DNA of 64,000 nt, taken from the NCBI GenBank assembly GCA_902581775.1, contig CACHPJ010000004.1, positions 1 through 64,000 of the forward strand, given 5' to 3'. Source of the DNA: an uncultured Pelagibacteraceae bacterium. GTDB lineage: Bacteria > Pseudomonadota > Alphaproteobacteria > Pelagibacterales > Pelagibacteraceae. The position numbers and the translations under genes are program-made. Shown here in pieces: positions 1 to 8,283 of this stretch; position 1 is the stretch's first letter; each line of letters starts with the position of its first letter. The notes below the pieces were generated by a model. It made no database searches, had not been told where the DNA came from, and worked only from the letters and a program-made list of their open reading frames with translations.

Positions 1-1046
1 TTAATTTAAAAATTGCCCCATCTTTGAAGGGGCTCGACCCTGTTGATCAATCTAAAATTGATAAAGCTTTAATAAATTTAGATAATAGCGATAATAAAAA
101 AAATCTAGGAGCTAATGCAACTTTAGCCGTATCCTTAGCTAACTCGAAATCGGCAGCTTTATCACTTAAAAAACCACTTTATAAGAGCTTAGGAAAATCA
201 TTTTCTTTACCAAATCCTTTAATGAATATTATTAACGGAGGAGCTCATGCTGATAATGACTTACGTATTCAAGAGTTTATGATTAGACCTGACTCAGCTA
301 AAAACTTTATGAGCGCTATCGAAAAATGTTTCCTTGTTATTCAAAACTTAAAAAGTTTGTTGAAATCAAAAAAAATGCTTACTAACGTAGGTGACGAAGG
401 GGGCTTTGCTCCATCTATTGATACAAATGAGCAGGCGCTTGAGCTAATTGTAGATGCTGTTCAAAAATCAAAATTAATCCCTGGAAAAGATATTGTGATT
501 TGCCTTGATGTTGCTGCTAATGAATTAATAAATAAAGAAGGCAAATATTCTATTCAATCAAATAATCATATTTTATCTAACGATGTAGTACAATATTACA
601 AAAAATTGATTTCAAACTATCCCATTAAATCAATCGAGGATCCTTTTGCTGAGGAAGATTGGGACTCTTGGCAAAAAATTAATTCAGAGATTGGGGACAA
701 AGTTCAAATTGTAGGTGATGATTTATTTGTCACAAACTCTAAGAGATTAAAAAAAGGAATTGATAACAACTCTGCTAACAGCATTTTAGTAAAACCTAAT
801 CAAATAGGAACTTTATCTGAAACTTTAGATGTTATTTCTATGTCAAAAAAAGCAAATCTGAATACAATAATTTCTCATAGATCTGGAGATTCTGAAGACA
901 CATTTATCGCTGATCTTGCAGTTGCAACAGAATCATCGCAAATAAAAACAGGATCATTAGCACGATCAGAAAGAGTGGCTAAATATAATAGGCTTTTACG
1001 CATAGAAGAAGAACTTGGAAATCAAGTTAAAATGGCTAGAATCTGA
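1..1046 (+). CDS. eno: Enolase, 5' end outside window
   Basis: Enolase converts 2-phosphoglycerate to phosphoenolpyruvate in glycolysis and gluconeogenesis, in the cytosol. The visible part carries the family blocks NVGDEGGFAPS, the metal-binding and active-site stretch SIEDPFAEEDWDSW, GDDLFVTN, VKPNQIGTLSET, SHRSGDSED and the C-terminal KTGSLARSERVAKYN. The ORF track begins at an internal TTG, but the frame stays open to base 3 and the residues before it (..NLKIAPSLKG) fit the enolase N-terminal half, so the gene is cut by the window edge rather than starting there. Only 2 bases separate it from ftsB. Confidence 0.97.
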   Translation, partial: NLKIAPSLKGLDPVDQSKIDKALINLDNSDNKKNLGANATLAVSLANSKSAALSLKKPLYKSLGKSFSLPNPLMNIINGGAHADNDLRIQEFMIRPDSAKNFMSAIEKCFLVIQNLKSLLKSKKMLTNVGDEGGFAPSIDTNEQALELIVDAVQKSKLIPGKDIVICLDVAANELINKEGKYSIQSNNHILSNDVVQYYKKLISNYPIKSIEDPFAEEDWDSWQKINSEIGDKVQIVGDDLFVTNSKRLKKGIDNNSANSILVKPNQIGTLSETLDVISMSKKANLNTIISHRSGDSEDTFIADLAVATESSQIKTGSLARSERVAKYNRLLRIEEELGNQVKMARI

Positions 1047-1048
1047 CC

Positions 1049-1345
1049 ATGAAAATAAAAAATTTCTTATATACGAGAAAACTTTTATTGCTAAACATTT
1101 TTCTTGTATTATATATTTTAACAAATTTAATAGGTGGTGAAAGAGGTTTAATCTCTTATTTTGAGAAAAAAGAAGTTTATAAAAAACTACAAGGAGATGA
1201 AAAAAAACTCTCATATATGTTTAAAGAAACTCAATTAAAGAATAAATTATTATCAGAAAACGTTGATTTAGATTATCTCGATACTTTATATAGAGACAAT
1301 TTGAAATATGGTAAAAAAGATGAAATTTTGATTAAACTTAAATAA
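1049..1345 (+). CDS. ftsB: FtsB/DivIC-family septum formation initiator
   Basis: A 98-residue protein with a short cytoplasmic N-terminus, one membrane helix (about residues 12-30) and a charged, coiled-coil-like segment ending in a [15 protein letters not shown] tail, the architecture of FtsB/DivIC. In this family the protein joins FtsL and FtsQ in the divisome at the inner membrane. Position directly after eno is the standard alphaproteobacterial location and supports the call, since sequence conservation in this family is low. Its last base overlaps the first base of lipA (TAATG). Confidence 0.85.
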   Translation: MKIKNFLYTRKLLLLNIFLVLYILTNLIGGERGLISYFEKKEVYKKLQGDEKKLSYMFKETQLKNKLLSENVDLDYLDTLYRDNLKYGKKDEILIKLK

Positions 1346-2283
1346 TGAAGCTTAGACACCCAGAAAAAATTAATAAACCTAATAATCCTATTAAAAAAAA
1401 ACCAGAATGGATTAGATCTAAAATTTTAGACTCAAAAACTTTTTTTAAAACTAAACAAGTGGTTAACCAAAATAGCCTTGTTACTGTATGTCAAGAAGCT
1501 AACTGTCCGAATATTACCGAATGCTGGAGCAAAAAACATGCAACCTTTATGATCATGGGAGATACCTGTACGAGAGCTTGTGCTTTTTGTGATGTTAAAA
1601 CTGGAAAACCGTCTGGCTTAGATATTTATGAACCGGCAAAAATTTCTAATGCAGTAAAAACTCTAAATCTAAAGCATGTGGTAATTACATCAGTGGATAG
1701 AGATGATTTAGAAGATGGCGGTTCAAACCATTTCTACAAAGTGGTAACAGCAACAAGAAAAAAAAATCCTAATACGTCAATTGAAGTTTTGACTCCAGAT
1801 TTTTTAAGAAAAGGTGATGCTTACAAAAAAGTGCTTGAAGCAGACCTTGATGTTTTTAATCATAATATTGAAACTGTACCAAGGCTTTATACATCAGTAA
1901 GACCTGGCGCAAGATATTTTGCTTCACTGGAACTTTTAAAAAATGCGAAAAAATTTAATAAAAAGATTTTTACAAAATCAGGGATTATGGTCGGTTTAGG
2001 TGAAACTAAAGAAGAAATTATTCAAGTTATGGACGATTTAAGATCCGCAGAAGTTGATTTTATTACAATTGGTCAATACTTACAACCTTCAGCTAAGCAT
2101 CATCCATTAAATCGATATTACCATCCGGATGAATTTAAAGAATTAGAAACCATAGCAAAGATAAAAGGTTTTTTATTAGTTTCATCTTCACCGCTTACAA
2201 GATCATCTTATCATGCTGATGAAGACTTTAAGAAATTACAAGATGCTAGAAATAAACTACTTGAATGTCAGCAGCGTCACTAA
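1345..2283 (+). CDS. lipA: Lipoyl synthase (radical SAM)
   Basis: LipA inserts two sulfurs into protein-bound octanoyl groups to make lipoyl cofactor for 2-oxoacid dehydrogenases and the glycine cleavage H protein. Both iron-sulfur sites are visible: the auxiliary cluster motif [13 protein letters not shown] (C-x4-C-x5-C) and the radical SAM motif CTRACAFC. The C-terminal RSSYHAD contains the serine that ligates the auxiliary cluster in the family. At 312 residues it is full length. It starts on the last base of ftsB, and its end overlaps the next gene by 19 bases. In many alphaproteobacteria pdhABC and lpd lie between ftsB and lipA; here they do not. Confidence 0.97.
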   Translation: MKLRHPEKINKPNNPIKKKPEWIRSKILDSKTFFKTKQVVNQNSLVTVCQEANCPNITECWSKKHATFMIMGDTCTRACAFCDVKTGKPSGLDIYEPAKISNAVKTLNLKHVVITSVDRDDLEDGGSNHFYKVVTATRKKNPNTSIEVLTPDFLRKGDAYKKVLEADLDVFNHNIETVPRLYTSVRPGARYFASLELLKNAKKFNKKIFTKSGIMVGLGETKEEIIQVMDDLRSAEVDFITIGQYLQPSAKHHPLNRYYHPDEFKELETIAKIKGFLLVSSSPLTRSSYHADEDFKKLQDARNKLLECQQRH

Positions 2284-2708
2284 AAAGAATTATTCCTTGT
2301 AAAAAAAATCAGCTTATTGAAATGGTTCTAGATATTGAAAAATATCCCGAATTTGTTCCATGGTGTATCGCGGGAAAAATTAATGAGAAAAGAGAAAATG
2401 AAAATACTATTGAAATGAAAGGCGATCTAAAAGTAGGAAAAAAATTTTTAAATGAAACGTATTCGAGTTTAATATTATTTAATAAATCTGAAGATAAAAT
2501 TTTTGTAACTAACATAGAGGGACCTCTTAAGCATCTTAAGAATATTTGGCAATTTAAAGAAATTAATAATTCCACTCAATTAACCTTTGAAATTGATTTT
2601 GAATTAAAGAATAATCTTTTAAATACCATTATGAAAAAATCTTTTAATTTTGGTCTAAATAAAATTGCAGATGCATTTGAGAAGAGGGCAATAAGTTTAT
2701 ACAAATAA
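2265..2708 (+). CDS. Coq10/RatA-family START-like protein
   Basis: A 147-residue protein of the polyketide-cyclase/START-like fold, recognised by [25 protein letters not shown] near the start (shown in part), the usual signature of Coq10/RatA proteins, and by an amphipathic C-terminal helix ([15 protein letters not shown]). Homologues are tied to ubiquinone binding or respiratory function (yeast Coq10) and, in E. coli RatA, to ribosome association. It directly follows lipA, as in other alphaproteobacteria, which favours the respiratory role. The ATG is inside the end of lipA, so translation is probably coupled. Confidence 0.85.
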   Translation: MSAASLKRIIPCKKNQLIEMVLDIEKYPEFVPWCIAGKINEKRENENTIEMKGDLKVGKKFLNETYSSLILFNKSEDKIFVTNIEGPLKHLKNIWQFKEINNSTQLTFEIDFELKNNLLNTIMKKSFNFGLNKIADAFEKRAISLYK

Positions 2709-3002
2709 ATGCTAACTGTAATTCTTCTTACAATTATTTTTATAATAACTCTATATTACTTAGTTGATTATATTAAATATTTAAGAACAGGAGATCCCAA
2801 TGAAAAGAATGAAAATTATTGGAAATTTTCATATGATTTTAAACCCAATAAAAAACGTGATTTTGAGCCTGACAGTAAAGATTTTTTAAAAAAAAAAAGG
2901 TTCAGAAATAGATTGGTATTTTTATTATATATAAATATATTTATAATTTTTCTTTTATTAAACAATCTAACCTCTCATATTTTAGAGAGCATTGTAAATT
3001 AG
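2709..3002 (+). CDS. Small two-helix membrane protein, unknown
   Basis: I do not recognise this 97-residue protein. It has a hydrophobic helix at residues 2-22, a charged central loop rich in Lys, Asp and Asn (about 26-68), and a second hydrophobic helix at about 70-90. Its ATG follows the Coq10-like stop codon immediately (TAAATG), so it is probably the last gene of the eno-ftsB-lipA transcript. Its 3' end overlaps the convergent cinA-C gene by 21 bases. Being a real gene is supported by position and membrane pattern rather than by a known family. Confidence 0.6.
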   Translation: MLTVILLTIIFIITLYYLVDYIKYLRTGDPNEKNENYWKFSYDFKPNKKRDFEPDSKDFLKKKRFRNRLVFLLYINIFIIFLLLNNLTSHILESIVN

Positions 3003-3449
3003 TGATAACGTTTTTTTAACAGTTATTTTTTGAATATTAGTTCTTCCTTTATTTTTAAAATTATATTTTTTAATAGTCACGTTTCCCCCTTTTTTTAAAC
3101 CTATATAAACAAGCCCAACGGGTTTTTGTTTCGTACCTCCACCAGGTCCAGCAATTCCAGTAATAGAAATGCATATCTCACTTTTACTAATTTTGCTTAA
3201 ATTGTTAACCATATACAAACAACATTTAACACTAACAGCTCCACTTTTTTTAATAATTTTTTTAGGAACTTTTAATATATTAATTTTAGCTTGATTAGAG
3301 TAGGTGACCAAGCCCATAGTAAAGACTTTAGATGCGCCATTTATAGAGGTAATAGAATTAGAAAGCATTCCACCAGTACAAGACTCGGCTATAGCTAGTT
3401 TAAGTTTTTTTCTTTTAAGTAGTGATACAACTTTTTTGTTTAAACTCAT
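2982..3449 (-). CDS. pncC: CinA C-terminal domain protein, nicotinamide-nucleotide amidase
   Basis: Stand-alone CinA-C domain of 155 residues, the length of E. coli PncC, which deamidates nicotinamide mononucleotide to nicotinate mononucleotide in NAD recycling. Diagnostic blocks are AESCTGGMLS near residue 20, SGAVSVKC in the middle and ITGIAGPGGGTKQKPVGLVYIG in the C-terminal half (shown in part). It lies one base from pgpA in a minus-strand run with ispDF, a common alphaproteobacterial arrangement. Convergent overlap with the small membrane protein gene. Confidence 0.9.
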   Translation of the reverse strand: MSLNKKVVSLLKRKKLKLAIAESCTGGMLSNSITSINGASKVFTMGLVTYSNQAKINILKVPKKIIKKSGAVSVKCCLYMVNNLSKISKSEICISITGIAGPGGGTKQKPVGLVYIGLKKGGNVTIKKYNFKNKGRTNIQKITVKKTLSLIYNAL

Positions 3450-3450
3450 G

Positions 3451-3951
3451 TCAAATTTTTGATTTAATAATCATAAATATAATTAGTGTTAATACAACAT
3501 AAAACCCTGCAATTACATCATCCATTATAACTCCAAAGCTATTCTTGAATTTTTTATCTATATAATTAATAGGAAAAGGTTTTTTAATATCAAAAAACCT
3601 AAATAAAATAAAAATATATATATAAAATAAAATACTTTCTTGTAAATTCTTATCTACTCCGTGGGCAACTTCATATAAATAAATAGGTATTGATTGACCA
3701 ATTACTTCATCGATTACCACTTCTTTCGGGTCTTTATTGAACTCATCCTTGATATAATTTTCAACTGCAAAAAAAGAATAAAAAAAAGTTGTAAGAAATA
3801 TTGCTAAAATTATAATATTAGGGAAATTTAGAATATGAAAAAAACTAAATAAAAGTATTGTGGTAATTAATGAAGTAATGGTGCCTGGCGCATATCTAAT
3901 TGTTCCGATTCCAAAAAAAGTAACAAATAAAAAGTTTATGTTCTTAATCAT
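3451..3951 (-). CDS. pgpA: Phosphatidylglycerophosphatase A
   Basis: PgpA dephosphorylates phosphatidylglycerophosphate to phosphatidylglycerol at the inner membrane. The 166-residue product has the family N-terminal GIGTIRYAPGTITSLI, the metal-binding DPKEVVIDEVIGQ, and the later FRFFDIKKPFPI and GVIMDDVIAGFY blocks, with several hydrophobic helices. It overlaps the end of ispDF by 8 bases and precedes the CinA-C gene by one base, so the three minus-strand genes are very likely one transcript. Confidence 0.93.
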   Translation of the reverse strand: MIKNINFLFVTFFGIGTIRYAPGTITSLITTILLFSFFHILNFPNIIILAIFLTTFFYSFFAVENYIKDEFNKDPKEVVIDEVIGQSIPIYLYEVAHGVDKNLQESILFYIYIFILFRFFDIKKPFPINYIDKKFKNSFGVIMDDVIAGFYVVLTLIIFMIIKSKI

Positions 3952-5089
3952 ATTTGATAACAGATGCTATTACCTCACAGGCAATTGCTTTTTCCTTTCC
4001 TATAATACCTAATTTTTCTGTAGTTTTGCCTTTTATATTAATTTGATTTTTTGATATTTCACAAAGTTTAGAAATATTTGAAATCATCTTTTTTTTATAT
4101 CTTTTAATTTTCGGTGTCTGTGTAATGATATTTATATCTAAATTATTTAAATGAAATCCTTTTTTTTTAATCTTTTCAACAACTTCTCTAAGCAAAATTG
4201 TGGATCTAATATTCTTAAATTTTTTACTTTTATCAGAAAACATCTGTCCAATATCTCCCATCTTACATGCGCCAAGAATTGCATCTGTTATTGAATGTAA
4301 GACTGGATCTCCATCTGAATGGCCCAATGTTCCTAAAGATGATTTAATCTTTAAACCCGCTAAGTAAAATTTTCTTTTTGGAACAAGCCTATGAACATCA
4401 AATCCAATTCCGACTTTTTGTTTTGATCTATAAATATTTTTTAAGTTTTGGAAATCTTCTAGATCCGTAATTTTAAAATTACTCTTTTCACCTTCAACAA
4501 ATTTTATACCATTTAAATCCATATATAATGAAAAATCATCATCTTTATATTTAGATGCATTATTTTTGTGTAATTGATAAACTTCTTTTAAAGTAAAGGC
4601 TTGAGGAGTTTGTGTAAGAAATAAATTTTCTCTATTTTTTCCTAAGATATATTCATTTAGACTTGAGTCTATTTTTTGTTTCACAGCATCATTAATATCT
4701 ATTTTGGGAATTACTGCTCTTGAATACTTAATCTTATTTAATATTGATGCAAATAATTTTAACGAAAAATTTGGTCTAGCTACATCATGAATCAAAACTT
4801 TTGAATATGCACTGTTTTTATATAGATATTTTAAACCCTTGTAAGCAGATTCTTGACGATTTTTTCCTCCTTTAATTAGCACTATGTTTTTTAATTTTAA
4901 TGATTTAAGTCTAGTTTTGTCTTTCTTATTATAAACTATAACAATTTTTTTTATTTGTTTGAATTGTCTAGCTTTATCAATATTTATTTCTATCAATGAT
5001 TTTTCACCTATTTTCTGATATGATTTACTTATAATTGATTTAAACCTATGACTTTTACCACCAGCTAATAAAATTAAAGAGTAACTCAT
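3944..5089 (-). CDS. ispDF: Bifunctional IspD/IspF isoprenoid enzyme
   Basis: Fusion of two non-consecutive MEP pathway enzymes. The N-terminal domain (about 1-220) is the CTP-dependent cytidylyltransferase IspD, with nucleotide-binding LLAGGKSHRFKS, VLIHDVARPN and FLTQTPQAF. The C-terminal domain (about 226-381) is 2-C-methyl-D-erythritol 2,4-cyclodiphosphate synthase IspF, with metal ligands in GIGFDVHRL and the LGHSDGDPVLHSITDAILGA block. Fusion of these two is typical of alphaproteobacteria. It heads the minus-strand ispDF-pgpA-pncC run and is divergent from ntrY across a 46-base, almost purely A/T gap. Confidence 0.96.
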   Translation of the reverse strand: MSYSLILLAGGKSHRFKSIISKSYQKIGEKSLIEINIDKARQFKQIKKIVIVYNKKDKTRLKSLKLKNIVLIKGGKNRQESAYKGLKYLYKNSAYSKVLIHDVARPNFSLKLFASILNKIKYSRAVIPKIDINDAVKQKIDSSLNEYILGKNRENLFLTQTPQAFTLKEVYQLHKNNASKYKDDDFSLYMDLNGIKFVEGEKSNFKITDLEDFQNLKNIYRSKQKVGIGFDVHRLVPKRKFYLAGLKIKSSLGTLGHSDGDPVLHSITDAILGACKMGDIGQMFSDKSKKFKNIRSTILLREVVEKIKKKGFHLNNLDINIITQTPKIKRYKKKMISNISKLCEISKNQINIKGKTTEKLGIIGKEKAIACEVIASVIKYD

Positions 5090-5135
5090 TGTAATAATAT
5101 ATATTATATATATAAATTTTTAACGCTAATATAGA

Positions 5136-6917
5136 ATGTTCAAATTAATAAAAAATTTTAATTGGATAATTATATCATCTTTTTTCTGCATTATACTTGG
5201 AATTTTTACCTTTTTAACTTTTATAAATAAAAGCTTCATAGATCTAACGTCTCAAAATTTGCAGGTTTTACTAATTATAGACATTTTACTATTATTTATT
5301 TTTTTTGCTCTTATCTTCAAGAATATCTACAGGCTTTATTATACCCGAAAAAAAAACAGGATCGGGTCACAGACAAATTTAAAGTACATATCTTTGTTTT
5401 CGTTGTTTACATTCATTCCATCATTACTAGTTGCTATTTTTTCATTATTTATTTTTAATTTTGGCGTTCAAAAATTTTTTAATAATCAAATAACAGAAGC
5501 TGTAAACAATTCATATAGTGTTGCACAAAATTATCTTGAGGAAAGTAAAAAAACAGTAGAGTCAGATGTTCTTCTAATGAGTGTAGGTTTAAATAGAGCA
5601 TCAATGCTTTTTTACTCAGATATAAATAGATTTAAAAATATAGTTAGATCTGAGAAAATTTTAAGAAGAGTTGATGATATTTATTTAATAGATAGCTCAG
5701 GCAATATAATTTTTTCTGATACAAATAATTCTGAAAATACATTTGTTTTGCCTTCTGAAGAAAATTTTACTAAAGCTTTAGATGCTGTTCCAGTAGATAT
5801 TTCAAATAATATTCAAGAAAAAACATCTGTTATGATAAAATTAACGAATTTAATTGACACTTATCTTTATATTTCAAGAGATATAGAGCCTAAAATTTTA
5901 GAATATCTGGAGGAAACACAAGAGGCTGTAGATTTTTATTACTCTGTCGAAAGCAGCCAAACTGGAATTAAAATAACATTTGCGGTTATATATATAATTG
6001 TAGTTACACTACTCTTATTTCTTTCCACAATACTTGCAATCACTTTTGCAACAAGATTAACAAAACCAATTGTAAATTTAATTAGTGCCTCTGACAGCAT
6101 AAGTAAAGGAAAACTAAGTGTTAAAGTTCCTGTCTTGGAGTCTGATGAAGAATTTAAAACTTTAAATCAAAATTTCAACAACATGATAGATAGATTAAAA
6201 AGACAACAGGATAAGCTATTAACGGCTGAAAGATATTCGGCTTGGGAGAGTGTTGCTAGAAAATTAGCACATGAGATAAAAAATCCTCTTACACCAATAC
6301 AGTTATCTATAGACAGATTAAGAGAGAAATATTCAAAATTAATAAAAGATGGAAATAAGGAATTTAATGACTATCTTGAGACTATTAATAGGCAAATTGC
6401 AGATATAGAAAAGCTAGTAAATGAATTCTCAAATTTTGCAAGAATGCCTTCACCAGTTTTTAAAGAAATTAATTTGATTTCAATATTAGAAAGAGCAGTA
6501 AATTTTATTAAAATGAATTCAAATAACGAAATTCATATATACAACAAATCTAAAGATAAATTTTCAATGATTAGTGGAGACGAAGAACAGTTGTATAGAG
6601 CTTTTATAAATTTAATAAAGAATTCTGAGGAAGCAATTCTTGAAATTAAGAAAAAAGATGCGGATTTACAAGGAAAAATTCATATAGAATTTGACACTAA
6701 TAATGACTATATAGAGGTTAAATTTAAAGATAATGGAATTGGCATCAAAGACACGAAACAAATAATGAATCCATATTTTACTACCAAAAAAGATGGAACA
6801 GGCTTAGGTCTCCCAATAGTGAGCAAAATTATCAATGAGCACTCTGGAGAATTTTCTATTTTAAATAATGTTAAAAAAGGTGCTGAAATACTTATTAGTA
6901 TACCCATAAAAAAATGA
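5136..6917 (+). CDS. ntrY: NtrY-type sensor histidine kinase, short form
   Basis: Membrane histidine kinase partner of NtrX. Three N-terminal membrane helices lie within about residues 8-110, a periplasmic sensor region at about 115-275, a fourth helix near 280-305, then a HAMP domain (LTKPIVNLISASDS..), the phospho-acceptor block LAHEIKNPLTPIQLS with His about 379, N box LIKNSEEAI, and G boxes DNGIGI and GTGLGLPI. The LTPIQLS version of the H box is characteristic of NtrY. At 593 residues it is shorter than typical NtrY of over 700, and HAMP runs straight into the kinase with no room for the usual PAS domain. Overlaps ntrX by 4 bases. Confidence 0.93.
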   Translation: MFKLIKNFNWIIISSFFCIILGIFTFLTFINKSFIDLTSQNLQVLLIIDILLLFIFFALIFKNIYRLYYTRKKNRIGSQTNLKYISLFSLFTFIPSLLVAIFSLFIFNFGVQKFFNNQITEAVNNSYSVAQNYLEESKKTVESDVLLMSVGLNRASMLFYSDINRFKNIVRSEKILRRVDDIYLIDSSGNIIFSDTNNSENTFVLPSEENFTKALDAVPVDISNNIQEKTSVMIKLTNLIDTYLYISRDIEPKILEYLEETQEAVDFYYSVESSQTGIKITFAVIYIIVVTLLLFLSTILAITFATRLTKPIVNLISASDSISKGKLSVKVPVLESDEEFKTLNQNFNNMIDRLKRQQDKLLTAERYSAWESVARKLAHEIKNPLTPIQLSIDRLREKYSKLIKDGNKEFNDYLETINRQIADIEKLVNEFSNFARMPSPVFKEINLISILERAVNFIKMNSNNEIHIYNKSKDKFSMISGDEEQLYRAFINLIKNSEEAILEIKKKDADLQGKIHIEFDTNNDYIEVKFKDNGIGIKDTKQIMNPYFTTKKDGTGLGLPIVSKIINEHSGEFSILNNVKKGAEILISIPIKK

Positions 6918-8281
6918 AAAACGAAATTTTAGTTATAGACGACAACTCAGATATAAGATTTTTAATTTGTAATATTTTAAAAGAAAAAGATTATTTAGTA
7001 AGATCTGCTGCAAATTTTAATCAAGCTGAAATTGAAATAGATAAAAAATTACCGGATCTAGCTATTATTGATATTAAATTAGATAAAGGAGATAAAGATG
7101 GAATTGAATTATTAAAAAAAATTACAAAAAAAGATAAGTCAATTCCAATAATAATGATATCTGGACATGCAAACGTCCAACTAGCTGTTGAAGCAATTAG
7201 ATTGGGTGCTTATGAGTTTATTGAAAAACCTTTTTCAACAGAAAAGATAGTAAACTATGTAAAAAGAGCTCTAGAGAGCTTTAAATTAAAAAAAGAGAAA
7301 GACACTATAGAAAGTAAACTTTTTTACTCTTTCGAATTAATAGGTAAAAGTCCAGAAATTTCAAAAATTAGAAAATTAATAGATAAACTTTCTATAACAG
7401 ATAGTAGAGTTTTAATTACCGGACCTACTGGGAGTGGTAAAGAATTAGTAGCTAGAAAAATTCATAAAAATTCTTCAAGGTCAAATTCTCCTTTCATAGT
7501 TTTAAATTCATCTTTATTGCAGGAAAAAAAATATGAAAAACAACTCTTTGGAGAAGAATTTAGTGATGGTACTATATCTTACGGATTTTTAGAGATGGCT
7601 AATAAAGGCACATTGTTACTCGACGAAGTATCTGAAATTCCTTTAGAGACTCAAGCAAATATTTTAAGAGTTTTAATTGATCAGAAATTTAAAAGGATAA
7701 ATGGGATGTCAAATATTAATGTTAATATTAGAATTATTTCTTCTTCTTCAAAAAATTTAAATGCATTAGTTTCTAGTGGAAAATTTAGGGAAGATCTATA
7801 TCATAGGCTTAACGTAGTACCTATAAATTTGCCTTCTTTAAGCTCACGAACTGAAGATTTGCCACTACTGATAAACTATTTTAAATCTAAGTTATCAGAA
7901 ATTAATGGAGTAACAGAGGTGGAAATTGATACTTCCAATGATAATTTATACACTTATGATTGGCCAGGTAATATTAGAGAATTAAGAAATTTGATTGAAA
8001 GAATTTCTATTTTAGCAGTAAATGAGAATTTTTTAGATACAAATAAATTAATAAATGATATTTTGTCAGAAAAAAATACTGAAGACTACAAGGAAGATAT
8101 CATAAAGAAAGCAATGTCTTTTCCATTAAAAGAAGCAAGAGAAGAATTCGAAAAAAGATATTTATTGAATCAAATTAAAAAAAATCATGGTAATATTTCA
8201 AAAACTGCTGACCATATTGGCATGGAAAGATCTGCTTTACATCGAAAATTAAAATCTCTTGGAATAAAGGACCTTAATTAA
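6914..8281 (+). CDS. ntrX: NtrX-type response regulator, AAA+ without GAFTGA
   Basis: Response regulator with a receiver domain (1-120; acidic pair D9-D10, phospho-acceptor D53, K105), an AAA+ domain (about 140-370; Walker A GPTGSGKE at 170-177, Walker B GTLLLDEVSEIP) and a C-terminal Fis-type helix-turn-helix (NISKTADHIGMERSALHRKL). The loop between LFGEE and GFLEMAN, where sigma-54 activators carry GAFTGA, reads FSDGTISY, so sigma-54 contact looks lost. ATGA overlap with ntrY and position before trkAH match other alphaproteobacteria. Likely acts through the housekeeping polymerase or as a repressor; that part is inference. Confidence 0.93.
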   Translation: MKNEILVIDDNSDIRFLICNILKEKDYLVRSAANFNQAEIEIDKKLPDLAIIDIKLDKGDKDGIELLKKITKKDKSIPIIMISGHANVQLAVEAIRLGAYEFIEKPFSTEKIVNYVKRALESFKLKKEKDTIESKLFYSFELIGKSPEISKIRKLIDKLSITDSRVLITGPTGSGKELVARKIHKNSSRSNSPFIVLNSSLLQEKKYEKQLFGEEFSDGTISYGFLEMANKGTLLLDEVSEIPLETQANILRVLIDQKFKRINGMSNINVNIRIISSSSKNLNALVSSGKFREDLYHRLNVVPINLPSLSSRTEDLPLLINYFKSKLSEINGVTEVEIDTSNDNLYTYDWPGNIRELRNLIERISILAVNENFLDTNKLINDILSEKNTEDYKEDIIKKAMSFPLKEAREEFEKRYLLNQIKKNHGNISKTADHIGMERSALHRKLKSLGIKDLN

Positions 8282-8283
8282 AA

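Noticed and set aside
996-1214. 72-residue minus-strand ORF across eno/ftsB
   Set aside because: Antisense to both genes; hydrophobic look comes from complement of Lys/Asn-rich codons.
5090-5135. Operator in the TA-rich gap between ispDF and ntrY
   Set aside because: Alternating T/A runs are self-complementary by composition alone; cannot be separated from background.
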